The notes under the pieces are model-generated. The model saw nothing but the letters and a program-made list of their open reading frames with translations. It was not told the DNA's origin and searched no databases. Below, piece after piece: positions 12,301-25,300 of a DNA stretch of 64,000 nt. The first letter of the stretch is position 1. Each line of letters starts with the position of its first letter. Origin of the DNA: Ascidia mentula (Eukaryota > Chordata > Ascidiacea > Phlebobranchia > Ascidiidae). Where the stretch lies: NCBI GenBank assembly GCA_947561715.1, contig OX387204.1, positions 2,485,001 to 2,549,000 on the forward strand, read 5' to 3'. The position numbers and the translations under genes were made by a program.

Positions 12301-13159
12301 TTCTTCCGGAACGACTAGAGGTAAAATGAACCGCTAAAGTTTGTCATGATTTGTTGCCAAAAGTCAAATCAACCAAATATCTTAGAAGTATTAGTTCCAG
12401 CAACATCGACTAAAAAATAAACTGCTACGAATTTGAAATAATCAGACCTGGAAGAAGCCCCACACTGGGTAACCGGCGGACCCCAACAATCCACCAGTGA
12501 GGCAAGAGTACAAGTCAGTGTAATAGGAAACATCCATTATAACCGTAAGATCGACGTCACAAGGATTAATTGCGACGCAGTCTAGGGAGTTCGCGGCCAA
12601 TTGCATCAGACAGGGACATGCACATTCAGTGTTGCCATCTCCGCGATCCAGACAGAAATGACTGCATCCACCGTTGCTGTCCGTACACTGGCCTATGGAT
12701 AAGTCACAGTAGATTGTGTGCGAAAGATCTGTTCTCGGATTCAGATTTTAATAATTACAAGTTATTTTTTCGCAAACGTACAAGAGTTTTCTATACTTTA
12801 TAGAAAAATGCATACATATGACTAGTCAATACTACAGGAGTAACTAGTCAGACAGCTAAAACGGAATCAATGAATCTTTTATATGGGCGTTTTGGTGATT
12901 CTACCATTCGTGGTATAGGCGGTATTAATACGCGCTACAAAACACATCGTATGTGATTTTAACGCAATTTGTTTCCCATTATTTTGGATACGTTTTCTTT
13001 AAAACCACGCAGTATATCTTCTGCATATAAAAACCCTATCTGTTAAAAATAAAAGGAACAGCTGTACGTCGTTCCGTCCCCATGCCACTTACCATACACA
13101 GACGCCACAAAGGTGAAACCAAAAACCAGAAGGGTTAAAGTAGATCTTGGCTCCATCAT
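6330..13159 (-). CDS. EGF-VWA-ZP type I membrane protein, right tandem paralogue
   Basis: Twelve exons: 13093-13159, 12448-12692, 11632-11750, 10996-11180, 10476-10638, 9505-9650, 8914-9092, 8326-8580, 7864-8106, 7298-7457, 6635-6728, 6330-6444; 656 aa. In order: signal peptide (1-23); one EGF domain (about 24-60, QCTDSNGGCSHFC start, with one extra Cys); VWA-like region (about 61-305, DLTVIMDVS); ZP domain (about 314-560, starting CGTTMSVNI and ending VYIHCSFTAC); consensus furin site RRKR (567-570); one transmembrane helix (about 619-635); and a short tail ending HLTS. The cleavage site plus anchor is the normal layout for ZP proteins that polymerise after processing. The exon 8 donor is read as GC (gcaagt), the only choice keeping phase. 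The exon 9 donor (gtgggt) is less certain. Role in egg coat or matrix is inferred from the ZP family. Confidence 0.8.
9752..9885. mobile_element. Rearranged SINE body fragment
   Basis: The left half (GGATCGCCCCACTG onward) matches the 6030-6260 SINE body in the same direction. After about 9830 the sequence matches the neighbouring part of the same body in reverse complement (GTCGGGAAAAGGTGGCTGATC). The tRNA head is missing. It lies in an intron of the right VWA/ZP gene. Confidence 0.55.
10235..10462. mobile_element. hAT-like MITE next to a splice donor
   Basis: Terminal inverted repeats CAGGGTTTCTTAACTT and AAGTTAAGAAACCCTG enclose about 228 bp. The flanks CTCTATA and GTCTATA resemble a target duplication. 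The family resembles the 5003-5277 element. The right end is 13 bases from the inferred donor of exon 5 (donor bases from 10475 downward) of the right VWA/ZP gene. No coding capacity. Confidence 0.75.
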
Positions 13160-14994
13160 CCAAACTGTCTCTAGGGCGCCAGGTATCTTTTTTTGCTCAA
13201 ACCACGCACAAATATGTTTACGCAGAAACTTTATTCAAAAAATCTGCAAGAAAATTTTTGAAAAACTATTTCCTGATTGGTTTTATTCGTTACTCGAATC
13301 GTACTACTAAACCGCGCTACAATTATAAATACATTGACGTAACGTGTTGGAAATATGGTTAACTACCTCTCTTAGTTGTGCTATTAGGCTTCATGCATTT
13401 GTATTGTGCTGTGAATAGTATATATCGCACCATACCAACACAAATAAGCTCCCATTTTTACCTACAGCGGTATTCCCTTGTGCAGTACTATGGCAAACGA
13501 AACTTAATTTAAGTATCACCCATTCTTACATTCGCATATGTATGAAACAATTGAATTTACAAACTCAAAAATAGTTGAACTAAAAACCTGCTCATTATGT
13601 AGGCTCAGATCCCTAGTTATCCTGACTGCATAAACACTCCGAAGACCGCAAAATACTACATCCAAAAACGCGAGAAAAACCTAACATATATGTCGTTGCA
13701 TTTACGGTATCGGGAGTTTGCGAGCATATTGCGAAAACAAGATCAGTGTATCATAACACACACCCCGAGCTGCCACGCTATACATTATTTAAACGCGAGC
13801 CGTTCAACACAGATCGCGGTGTACCAATTGTTTTGTGATTATTCGTTTGTTAGTCCGGATGCAGTGCGGAAACTCGGGTCGCTATACAGTTAGTCACCAG
13901 TGCCGATTGAGAATCGCGTCGCGTTCTTCGCTCTGCGCCCCTCGTAACGCGCACCTGCCAGTACAAACTGTGCTGGTGGCGGAAATTGCATTCGTGTCGC
14001 CACGTTGTGTTGTTCTCACGCCCGGTGCTATATGCCCTGTCAAACAGCCAATATGTTGTCCCCCGGGCGGTCTAAAAATTGACCCCATGCATATAGGCGA
14101 CTTCGCCCGTAGTCTTTTAGTATTATTGTCTTTCAGTAATAGTATACTATTGTGTTTTCAACACATCTTCCAAGTCGATTACACTGAACATGTTGAGGTA
14201 AAACATGGAGCTTGGGCTCTTACTTACTGACCTGCAGCATAATCAAACAGATTTAACTTTCAGCCGACTGGAGACTGCTGACGCTTCTCTGTCATAGCTG
14301 CAATACTGCCAACTTCCCTCAACATTTAGAACCTCACGCTGGAAACAAAAGAATTTCCCACCATATAAAACTTATCATTGTGAATGCATGACATACTGTA
14401 ATTCCTAAATGCTACTTTGTTTTGACGGTAAGTTAAAGGAACACTGTCCACCATTCGTTGGTGCTTACTCCAATCTTTGTTGAATTCATTCCTGTAAAAT
14501 TGGAAACTTAAAAAACCTGTCGAATAAGTTCAATCGAGAAGTCAGAAGACTCCTTTAGGTTATATATATGACCTTGTTTAGGTAGGTAAGAAGTTTAGAA
14601 CACCGCTTACAACGCGCGTTCAGCGCAAACTGGAAACGACCGTTCTAATTATACTCCATAGCATACTATTGGGCGCGTGTTAAACTTGTGATAGTTTTGT
14701 TTCATCAAAAGGCATTTTTTTCGCTTGACACGTATATTTTTCTAATTAGAACACTGAAAGAGGAAAACGCCAATCATGGACACGATTTAAATCACTGACC
14801 AAATTTCATCGTGAAAAGTGCAAATACAAAATATATGGTAATATCTAACAATCAGCGAAATGTAAGCTCGATACCTTTCGCAATATCGTTTACGAAAAGT
14901 TACTCGCAACTTTCCCGCCAAACCGGTGACCATAGATATAGTACGTATATGACGGTCGTAGGCAAAAACACATATAAAATCTAAAAAAATGCTT
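13160..14994. other. Intergenic region upstream of the right VWA/ZP gene
   Basis: No supported gene. A plus-strand frame of 131 codons (13835-14230) overlaps a 64-codon minus-strand frame in a locally G+C-richer patch (13850-14090). Neither has splice context or a recognisable domain, so I treat both as chance. The region must hold the promoter of the gene starting at 13159 and the 3' UTR of the CNBD2-like gene. Confidence 0.5.
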
Positions 14995-17900
14995 CTATGG
15001 CTTGACCAGGGGCCGGTAGAGGCGCCCCAGAGCATCGTCGATCGTCCTCCGCTTGTAATCGTCCCATTCAAACGAACTCTTCAAGTTTTTCAGTATGTCG
15101 TGTTGCTTCGGGAAGGGTGGAAACTGAAAAGGAAGAACACGTGACGATAGCCCACGTGACGTCATAACGCCATGTCGAGTCACGTGACGCTCAACTAAGA
15201 ACGAATATCTTATTATTTATTGCAATCAACAAAGGTGTTGTAGGAATTGAAATCTATAAAAGTAGCTTCAATTCACCTTGGCTGTGAAGCCCCTCTAACC
15301 TTTACCATACTAAAAGCTTTTTTAGGTAAATTGCACATCGCATTATACCGAACCGACCACACATAATAAGTTTATCTTCGGCACAACTCAATTTCACACA
15401 TGCGGATTCGTTAAGTAGCATCGGTACAACAAGAATAAATATCATTGGTTTTACCTTCATATTGATCAAGCTGTAAACCGTTTCGTCGGCGTATTTCTGG
15501 AAAAACTTTCGGTTGATCTGAATTACTTCGGCCCCGCAGCTGACGAGACTTACGCTGGCCCCACGCTGTTCTTTGGGCAGAACCGCCAGGAATCCCTAAA
15601 ACAGGACGCGAGTCGAAATTCACAAGAATCGAGGAAGATATGGTGCAACTATTCAGCTTCAGACAGCAGGGCCTTGTTTGTCAGGTTATGAGTATGATAA
15701 TTTTTATTTTGTTGCTGTGTGCTGTGATGTAGGTAGGAAATTACAATGTGTGATCCTGCTTTGATAATTTTTTTTTTATTTATATGTAATTCACCAGTCC
15801 CCGATAATCATAACATTCCAAGCCTATATGGAGCGATTTGTAGGATTACAATTGACTCGATCAAAAAGTTAAAACGGTTTAAAATTTTTACCCGTCCTGC
15901 TTTTTATATTGTTCAGTTTAGAACCATTGTCGCCACCATCGTTGTATTTAGGAAAAGGTAAGTTTTGCAATAAAAAACTTTCCTTAGCAGCACAAGTGAG
16001 AAACCAAAACTCACGAAGCTGTCGCCGGTTCCAAGGACTTCCAAAGCGACGTAGGCCGCTTGATCGAGCTGGCGTCCGTATAAGGAAGATAGGAAGGGGT
16101 AGTTGGCAAGACTAGGGGCGGTTTGTGCGCGCGTCGCCTCCTGCAACACATACATTGGGCGAGAATTCAATTTACATTGCCACTAGAGGACAGAAGAGAG
16201 CGGATTACGTCAGTATATGATGATGGACAGGATTCTGGGATGTTGGTACTAACATAACGTATACGTATAAAATGGTTTCCAGAAGACGCCTTTGTCATGT
16301 GTGCAGCAAGGAAGATATTTGTTCTTACCGATGCTTGTTGGTATTTCGTATCGATAAACATATCGTTAACAATAGCACACACATCTGTCACTAAGGAGTC
16401 AAATCGGCGCCGACCTCAAACCAATTATAATAAACCGTAAGACTTACTCGGATGGCAGCTTGTACAGCAGGGTCAGGGTTGTCGAAGGTCTGTGGCCGAG
16501 ATAGAGGCGTGGTGAAGAACGTGGAGGACGGAGCCAGGCCTGACCTTTCTTCGTCACCGTTTTCTACAACAAGATTGAAGGTAAAAAAAGAGTTTTCCAA
16601 ACGAATTCAATTCAATTTTTTTTGCACAACAAGAAGTTGAACGCGTATAAACAATCAACATGCAAGGGTACCGATAAAACCATGGGTGTATCGAGTCAGG
16701 TGTCCATAGCGAGTCAGGTATGAATCAAACCGGTGGGTTGCGTAAATAATGTGTTACATAATTCATGGCAACGCACCAAAAATGGCGCCTGTTGATGAGA
16801 AAAACCTGCTGTCAGTGGAAACTATGCCTGAAGTGTCGACACGTTGAGCGTCACGTGATGAGAGTTGCATTGCTTATGCTTGGGTGATTCGAAAGATAGC
16901 AGAGCGATTTTGGCGTATTTTGTTATGAAACAAGGTGCAGAATATGAAGGATTAGGAACATATCTCACGGTTTTATAAAACTTCGAAACAAACAGTAAAG
17001 CCTCTAAAAATGTCTAAAAAAATGAATTTCTTAGCATTTACATGGGCTTTGCTGTTTGCTATGAAGGATTAGTAATGGGGAAAAACGCAAAAAAAACACC
17101 TCACCTTAACTGTTCATGTCAACAACAGCAATAACGGTAAACACGCAAAAGTCTCGAACCTGCGAGTCTTGACGCAGTTTGAACGTTGTTCGCTTCGATC
17201 TCCTTTATCAGTTTGTCCCGAGCTTGTTTGGCGAGCAGCTTGCGGATTCTCGCAGGGTCATCTTCGGGTTCTCGCGGTCTCAAACACTTGACAACCTTGC
17301 TTTGTCCGCTTTTCATGATGTACACCCACTCACATCGCGAGCTGTCCTCACAGATTAAGGTACCTGGAGGGAATTTTTCGAAGTTGTGTTTCCAAAGTGT
17401 TAAAATTTTTATGCGGTATGGAAAACGCTTTGAAATAAAACTTTTTGTCCAGAAATGAATGTAAGTTTAACTGTTATGTCCAAGGGGTGCCCCTTCCCTT
17501 TGAGAAATAACAAATAATGTCATGCTCTAATTCTGCCTTTTTCAAATGTTCTTGCCTTGACCTAGTGTTTTGACCTTGTGTTCAGTTGTTACTGTTTGTG
17601 GTGCAATGAGGAGCTGTGTTTAAATATATTTAACTGACTTTACAGCAACAATAATTCTATACTGTCTTACTCCCGGCAAAAAAACATCCAATGGTGGTAG
17701 CACTGATGTATGCCTACGACAAAGTGTTGCCAAATTAGGGGGTTACAGCGAGTTTATCGTTTACCTGGTTTGTAGTTTTGCATCGTCCAAGAGCCAGGGT
17801 TGTCTACCAGCTTCTGTATAGGCCAATGGTTAAACACCGGATTCCTCTTACAGATCTCCAAGTTGCTGAGATCCTGGTCGCCTTTCGCCAAACAGATGTC

Positions 17901-20900
17901 TCTATACTCCTGCCGATGTACAAGGTTTGTGACGTCACAACCGAGAGCCTCGAAACTTACGACATCACAAACATTGTGTAAACAAACTTCTACATGGTCC
18001 TCCTTCCAGTGTTTGTGTTGAACAGATAAGACGTTTATGACATTTCTGGGCTGGTGTCATGTTGTTGATTTCAATGTGAAAAGTGTTTTTGTATTTTGCT
18101 GCAATATGTGACGTAACACAGTACATCGTTTTGTCGAAGGAATCGCACGCGTATTTTTGCAATGAATGCAAAAATATCTTGCACTTATATATAACAGGGT
18201 TTAACAAAGTTTTTGAGTGTTCTACTGCCATGGTATATGTTTCAATTAGATATTTTGTTTCTAAACCACTTTCCTATCTCTTTTGACAAGAATTTTTTTA
18301 CCACACCGGGATTCGAACTCAGGCTATCCAGTACAGGAAGGTGTGCTATTAATTTCACTTGTTTTGAAATGAACTGGGCGATTACAGTAGCGATCAGTTC
18401 ACAAAACTTACTTCCCCGTGGACAACAAAAAGTTCCACGTCATCCTGACTCATCACCGTCGCCGATCTCTTGTCACCGGTTGCGAGCTCCTCCTCCCCGA
18501 ACTTGTCTCCTCTCTTCAAGAGGGTCGTCACCGTGTGTCCGTTATCTTCCTCTTCGTTCGAGACCACTGCACGCGATGACGTCATAAGTTAGGAATGACG
18601 TTGCGAATAGTGATAATAGGGATTGCGCATTATAGCGTTGAGTCTTGCATACCAAGAACTGCAACTGAAGTATTCCCAGAGACTTTTAATATTAACTGTA
18701 ATTTACACTTTTCGACAAAGACACACAGCATAGAAGCTTATTCCCATTTCAATGAACATATAGTTACGCATGCGTACAGCGTCCGGAAATGACGAAATAG
18801 AAGGAAGATGGTATGTGTCCCACTCGCAAAACGACCCTGTTGGCGTCAAAGTCCTCAAGCCACGCTTTGGCGCACAACCGCTTCTGTACGTTGATGGGAT
18901 AACGGGCAAATAACTCAAGCTTCTGCATGCTTCTCATGATCTGGTACATCACAGGGTAAAAATGAATGCGTTTAATTGTGTAAGATGAAAGGTTTACAGC
19001 CGTTGCTGCCCAGGCATTGCAGCCTAGCTGTAATAGTAATACTTTTTTCGGACAAGTCGGAGCGAGATCTGAAAAATCAAGCTCCCGGTGAGGTTTGAAC
19101 TCACGACCCTGGACTAGCCAAGGAGCTTGATTTTTGTGCAGCTAAGGGAAAACCGATTTTTTACAAAAGTTTCGTTGTGTAGGCTAGTGTTAAATCAAGG
19201 GCCACAGGTGATCAATTCTCACGTTGGATATTTCTTCTGCGGTTCGTTCGCTCGGCTTTTTGCGAAGAAGTTCCTTTATCTTGATGGGCATTTCGTCATG
19301 ATCTTTCGACGCTCGGCGAAATTTACTCAAATCAAACGTCAACTCCGGGTCGTCCGTGTTCAAATCTGTATAACGTCGGTTTTTACATTAAATCTTGCAC
19401 GAGAATTTCACTGGGTCAGGAAATGCATCCATATACACAAAAGCCATGTCAGCCGAACCGAATTTTTTTTAATGGTTCAAACTTCTGTAGTCATTGGTGC
19501 AAATTTTTTGACTGGCTGACTATATTTAAGAAAGTTATATTGGCACGAGTTTTCGCGATCTACTCCACAAACATAGACCTGCGAGACCAGGGTTAAAAGT
19601 AAAGTAAAAGGCTTACCGAGGGATTGGAATATTACGGAGGAAACGATTGAATTTACCGGAGAAAAATATACCATTGTGTTTTTATATGGGTATGAATTGT
19701 CACATAAAATTCTTAAATTTAAGTTTAAATTTAAGTTGTGTTTTTTTTGTGGTTGAAAATTGTCACATAAGTGAATCAATTTCTTAAATTTAAGTTTTTT
19801 ATAAATATTTGGGACACACCAGCCGGCACAGCGGTCCGGACCGTTCCAAATTACTTTCAGTCTAAACACTGACACAACGTATTGTAGAGATTTACTGGTA
19901 GGCATTTTTAAAAGATAATGCGTGGATGACTTGACTTGGTTAAAAACGCTTGCCTTTATTCTTGGAGCTGTCCTGGTCTTTACTGACGTCACTTTCACGC
20001 AGCAACGCTTCTTTAAGTGCGACCCATGTGTTTTGAGACACGGAAAACGTCAAGCTCCTAAACACAAAAGTAATAAATAGGTTTTACGGTGCTGAAACGA
20101 CAAGACTTTTAATGTATAACTTACTTTTTACAAGCAATGCAAACCATGCAAAGCAAACGAACAACTTTCGCTGCCCGGCGAAATCGGATGAGTGGCTGAA
20201 AAAAAATTAGTTTATTAACTGGGGTAAAAGGAGCATCCAACTGGTTGCAAATCTTATTCTTATTATAAGATAAGCAAAGTGGAGCCAATAATATGAATTG
20301 TGTAAGCTACAGGCAGATGGCCGCTGTTTCGACCTAAAAGGTCTCATCAGTGCAGCTGGTGTGACTTTCAGACGACTTTGCTGACCAAACGGCCAAGCAA
20401 AGACTTCCACTTGAGACCTTTTAGGTCTAAACAGTGGCCATCTGTCTGCAGCTTACACTTATTCTTATTCTTCCGACAGTCGCACAATGTAGCGTATAGC
20501 ATTTTTGTAGTTTTTAAAACCAAAATTATACAAGGATTCCACTGATGGTGTGCAAAAATGAACGGTAAAACAAAATTAACAGCCGATAGTCCACTTAGCC
20601 TTTTGATTTATTCACTATTTCTTTCCAGTTCTAGCCTCTGTGGGTCGACTTTATATACTTCACTCATAAAAACTCACCGGTATACATGTGACTTTTCTAT
20701 CGTGCAAGGTGGATGGATTGTAATTTCGTGCGAACATAGATGCCCTTCTTACGCTCTGCGTAGTACCATGAAACCGGCTTCTCGTGGGAGGTGACACTGA
20801 AGGCGCTCCGTGGACATTCGGAAAGGATCTTCTTTGCGCTTCATTGCCTGTTTAACGGTAAAAATGTGAGGATGCTGCTTGACAGTACAGTTAAGAGAAT

Positions 20901-22332
20901 TCGTGTGTGCGCTTTGGCTTGAGTGCATCTTTTGTGACGTAAGAATGGGTCATTCACCCGTTTGTTTTCCTTTGAAGCATTCTGTTCGGCTTTTGATTGA
21001 AGTCCAGTGGCTTCAAGAAAGTTTAGGTCATCTCGTTTTTTATACCGGTTAGAATCGTAAAATGTTGTTTGACTTATACATAAACAAATAAGCATAATGG
21101 CACCATGGCAGTTCAGCGTTTGTATTGTACAAATAAGCAGGTTTTCCAAACATAATTGTGGATGGGTTCATGCAAGAAGAAGCATAGAGTATAGAATACA
21201 TACAACTAATCCCAGGTATTCACGTCAATTGTTGCTACTTTTTTACCACGATTTAATTTCTGTTCTTCAACAATACACATAAAGACTGACAGCCGCTTTT
21301 AAACCCAGCGCGTACAATTGACGGACGCCAACTATGGCCATAATAAGGATGCTGAAACATGAATCAGGCGGTCCAATATCTTTCGTACAATGCTCTCATT
21401 TGTCATGCAATCCTTATGAAAGAATGCTTTGTAACAGCTGCTGTTTTACAGGCATGTTTACCATCTAACTGATACAGCTAAGGTCAATCCAAGGTACAAA
21501 AATGTTTACAACTTTAAAGCATGTATGATAATCGGCAATTTACATTTAAACATTACAATTTAAAAACTGATAATGACCAGGCCACACAAAATGCTTTGAT
21601 ATATGAAAATATCAATTGCAAAGAGAATTTTAAGTTGGGTTCTACAACCATACCTCTTAGCACAAAACAATAAAATGGTTATATATAGGCCATCATTTAA
21701 CTGTATCAGACTCAGGGTCACGAAAATGTGCCGACATAAGTAGTCCGCAGGCAAAAGTACACTCCACTAAAGTCCTGGCGATTCGCCAAGTGGAACTCGC
21801 GGCGCGGTTGGAATAACGCTGCTGGGGGCACAGGGTTAAGAGTCCATGGAAAGTGACTTCAAGTGCAAGCGAACGTCCGCCGCTGAAGGACCCTTGCGTA
21901 CATTGTGAATGTCGCCATAACAACAAACTTTCATAATACTTGTCATCAATCATCCTTAAAACCGGCGATTTTCTTTTTAGTGAATAAATAGCAACCTTTC
22001 TTAGATGAACAGATAAAAATAAATGTTTTGATATTAATTTGCTTTTAGGAGACCAGTAAAATGAAAGCAAATGTCATCACCCACAGGCCACCAAAGACGT
22101 GTAATAACTTGATTGTAATTGGACGTATAGGTGAACACCCACCTGTTTTTCCGCTGTCCTGTTCTTCGACAAGCTTTAAATCGCTATGCGATAAGCTGGT
22201 AGCAAACTTTACGTGCCTGACTTTTTCGCCTGATTTGGGCGACGACGTATGTCCTGGAGCTGTGTGTGGCACAGGTGACGCCATGGCCCGCGCCGGGGTG
22301 TGCTGGTGGTGCTGACCAGCAAGTGCGGCCAT
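14995..22332 (-). CDS. CNBD2: Cyclic nucleotide-binding domain-containing protein 2-like
   Basis: Thirteen exons: 22143-22332, 20753-20847, 20125-20195, 19954-20057, 19223-19365, 18778-18940, 18412-18566, 17765-17909, 17160-17363, 16448-16563, 16015-16140, 15455-15595, 14995-15123; 593 aa, close to vertebrate CNBD2. The first 65 residues are low-complexity. A basic helix (IRFRRAAKVVRLL) precedes the folded part. A first cNMP fold covers about 203-310, with a phosphate-binding cassette FGEEELATGDKRSAT that keeps the Gly, Glu and Arg normally contacting cAMP or cGMP. A second fold follows (about 350-550: WVYIMKSGQ, later GAEVIQINRKFF) with a long charged insert and no clear cassette. Exon 4 ends at a GC donor (gcaagc). 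CNBD2 is known in vertebrates as a cAMP-binding protein of spermatids needed for sperm tail formation. A testis role here is inference. Confidence 0.78.
19005..19120 (-). mobile_element. Truncated tRNA-derived SINE copy
   Basis: This copy shares about 70 bases with the 6030-6260 SINE, including GGACAAGTCGGAGCGAGATC and the T-arm part of the tRNA head (GGTTTGAACTCACGACCC). The head breaks off in the anticodon arm. It lies in the CNBD2-like gene's intron between exons 5 and 6. Confidence 0.75.
20300..20458. mobile_element. Palindromic MITE, family with the 48593-48724 copy
   Basis: The ends GTGTAAGCT and AGCTTACAC are inverted. The inner arms are also inverted: GACCTAAAAGGTCTCA on the left against TGAGACCTTTTAGGTC on the right. 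It has no coding frame. A diverged copy lies at 48593-48724. It sits in the CNBD2-like gene's intron between exons 2 and 3. Confidence 0.75.
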
Positions 22333-25300
22333 TGTGACAATTTATTTCTATTAAACTGGTTGCACATAAAACAATTTACCCAAAAATTTCAAAATGTCCT
22401 TTTAGCAAAAGTGGCAAACTGGAGAGGCAAGGGTGGTGACAAAATCCCGGAGTTTGCTTTTAAAAGTTAACCGAAATCAACATGGCTTTGAACCTAAAAG
22501 CTCTAAATCCCCAGACTGGAATGTTTACGCAGCCCGCGCTCTCGAGCGTCAGGCGTTTGAACAACGGCGAGCCCCCAATGTAAACAAAACTCTTCTACAA
22601 AAGGTAGAATCCCATAGCAATGTATCATCCTTGTAAGATACATCTGGCAGGCGTTGACATGTTGTGACCACAGACCGACATTGACACAATAGGATGGTTT
22701 TAGGAACTCAGCGCATCCACAAGCGTAAATAGGCGTGTTGTAACAAGGGTTGTAAAATCGATACAGTTCTGGTCTAAAATAGGTGCGTGCTTGCGGGTGA
22801 CTATTGTTGTATAAGACGCAAGGCAATCTCTGCACCAACAACCCAAACTATCGGCTTATCGTGCTTTAGAATTTTCATACCTTTTGTGTTGAGGGAAGAA
22901 CGGCGGTCAGCCGTCTGTTTCGTTGGTAGATTAAGCTTCGTCATAACTTTTCAAGCGCTCTTTTAACATCTAATACACAAATACCTTGTCCATCACTAAA
23001 AATATTATTTCCAATTCAACATCTGCACACTTTTCAAAAAGATTATCATCATCGCACTACGAAAAGCCTTCCTTGCATATCGCGAAGTTCACGTAATGCT
23101 GATTTAAGCTTCCTTCCTGGCAGACATAACAACCCTTCAAATCTGCTTAACTCAACACTAAATCCAATTTAGTCTGCTTCTTGGGGCCGCGTCGGTACTC
23201 CACTTGCCCATACGCCGAAACCTAAGTAAATATACTACACTTGTAGGTTACACGTTTCATCTGTAGCGAGTGAATTCTTGTTCCCTATGATTGTAAACGA
23301 AGAGCTTAAAATTCATTGCTTGTAAGTAATAAATACGTAAACTACTATGGAAAAGTCCTAGCGGTATTTTAGTTGCTGTCGAGCTTTCAATGATGCTTTA
23401 TTTGACTACCTGTACTTAATGCAAATATGTACATAGGGTTTGTCTGTAAATACTGACATAAAACAGCCTTGCCTCATATTTCTGTCTGTCAAAACAGTTT
23501 TCATTCTATTAAACAATCTTGCTTTGTGTCGTTTGTCATCGTCATAATCTATATAATCTTAACGCTCATACAGTAACCTTCCGGCTTCGACTTTGCAGTT
23601 CTGTACTGTCTGCTTGTCGTTAGGCCTTTACAGTGAATACATATGCAGCAGAGCGTATTGGTAAGATTGTCCGGCCACTGTTGTGCTCCTCCCAGCGCGG
23701 TGTCAGGTTGCTGGCTGTCAATCAAATCTCATCGCACTGCTGTGATTTGCGAGGACCAAGAAAAAATTATGTAGCTGTCTGGATTAAAGGTATTCCGAAG
23801 AATTGTCTGTCAATCTGTTAAGTGATCGGGATAAGTCAGAATATATCTTCAAGACACTTACATTAAAATATATGCATAGCTAATGCTAACGTATTACCTT
23901 AGCACGGCGATAGCTATAGCGAAAATGTCATATCTCCTAAACTGTGCAGCGGCAATTTTATTGTTAAAACACTGGTTTACTTGATTACAAGTTGAAATAT
24001 GCAATTAACAGAAATTTTTTAAAAAGCTTCAAAGTTTTTTTGCGATCTCTGGAGAAAGCGTCAATTTAGTGGTTGCCCATAAAGCACACTGTCGCCACCT
24101 TGCGGTGTTGATAATTTTAGTTTTAATCACCAAAGCAACACTTTTTTGTCACCATCCTTGCCGAATCGAAACCGATCACAAAACCAATTTTCTTACCACA
24201 CCATCGGGATTACTATTTCAGATCAAAACTTCTATTTAAATACTTTTGAAACAAGTTAACAAACTCATAACATGTTCAGTCGATATTCTGCAGAAGGAAA
24301 GTATAGGATAGCTATAGGATACAACAAACAGAACCATAAGCGAACCTACATGGAATTCTGAATATTCAGTACTTTTAGTAACGCACCACTATACGCTGTG
24401 CGACTAATTGCAGCTAGATAAATACAACACCATGGCATCTGCTTTAGTTTAAAGCGATATAACTTCACTAAACATAAAGACAAGTATGACTGCTACAGAA
24501 AACTATCGCACCAAAGCAGACAGTGCGAGTGTCAGCAGCACACTAAAACTACCCTAGCTATTAGCGGACTATTATGTCACATAGTCGCAATCGCTATCCG
24601 TATAGTGCAGATGTATCGAACGCGCGAACCCTTGTGATATTTCTGACGAGAACAGGTTTGGGAATTGCTACACGTTAAAACTGGGGGTCGCGTTACCTGC
24701 GAGACAATTAACCGGCACTAAAGTTACCTTGCGACGCATGTTTTGGTTTTCAACGACCTACATAGTACACGGAAGGAACCATTATGGTTGCGCTATCCAA
24801 GACCATAGTGGCTTTCTTGTTCCATATCAGGGGACATGTTTGGTGACATCGGGAACGTGAACTCCATGCGGAAAAGGTCAACGTAAATAATATGTGAGCT
24901 AAACTGTCGCGAAAGTATATTTGGGGGACGAGCTTGATACAACAACGTGATACTGGCTGGTCGAAAACGCAGGCTTTAGGCATGCCCACATTGAAAATCA
25001 AATAGTAAAAATGAATACTAACAGCGCTTAACCCGCAAATTAAAGAAAAACTTTTACATCAAGAACACTTAAGTTGCCGAATGCAGACAAACCCGACATT
25101 GTTTGTAACTGCACCGCTACACAAAGTTACTCCATCCGGAATAACACCAAAAAAAACGTCTACGGCTTAGCGTAAGGCATTTGTATATTTTAATCTCTAC
25201 GCCAACAAAAGAAAAAAAACTTCGTCACTTGGAAACATTCACAGGAGTACGATCTACGCTTGCAGGTAAAAAGCACAAACGACAAAACACTTCTAATCAA

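Noticed and set aside
13835-14230. 131-codon plus-strand frame
   Set aside because: No domain, no splice partners, and an overlapping minus-strand frame in the same G+C-rich patch. Length alone is weak evidence.
19477-19998. 173-codon minus-strand frame
   Set aside because: It overlaps CNBD2-like exon 4 but in the wrong frame for it and crosses low-complexity TTTAAATTTAAG sequence. The phase-consistent exon is 19954-20057 in another frame.
22503-22841. 112-codon minus-strand frame upstream of the CNBD2-like gene
   Set aside because: Low-quality composition, no domain, and no phase-compatible splice to the first CNBD2-like exon.
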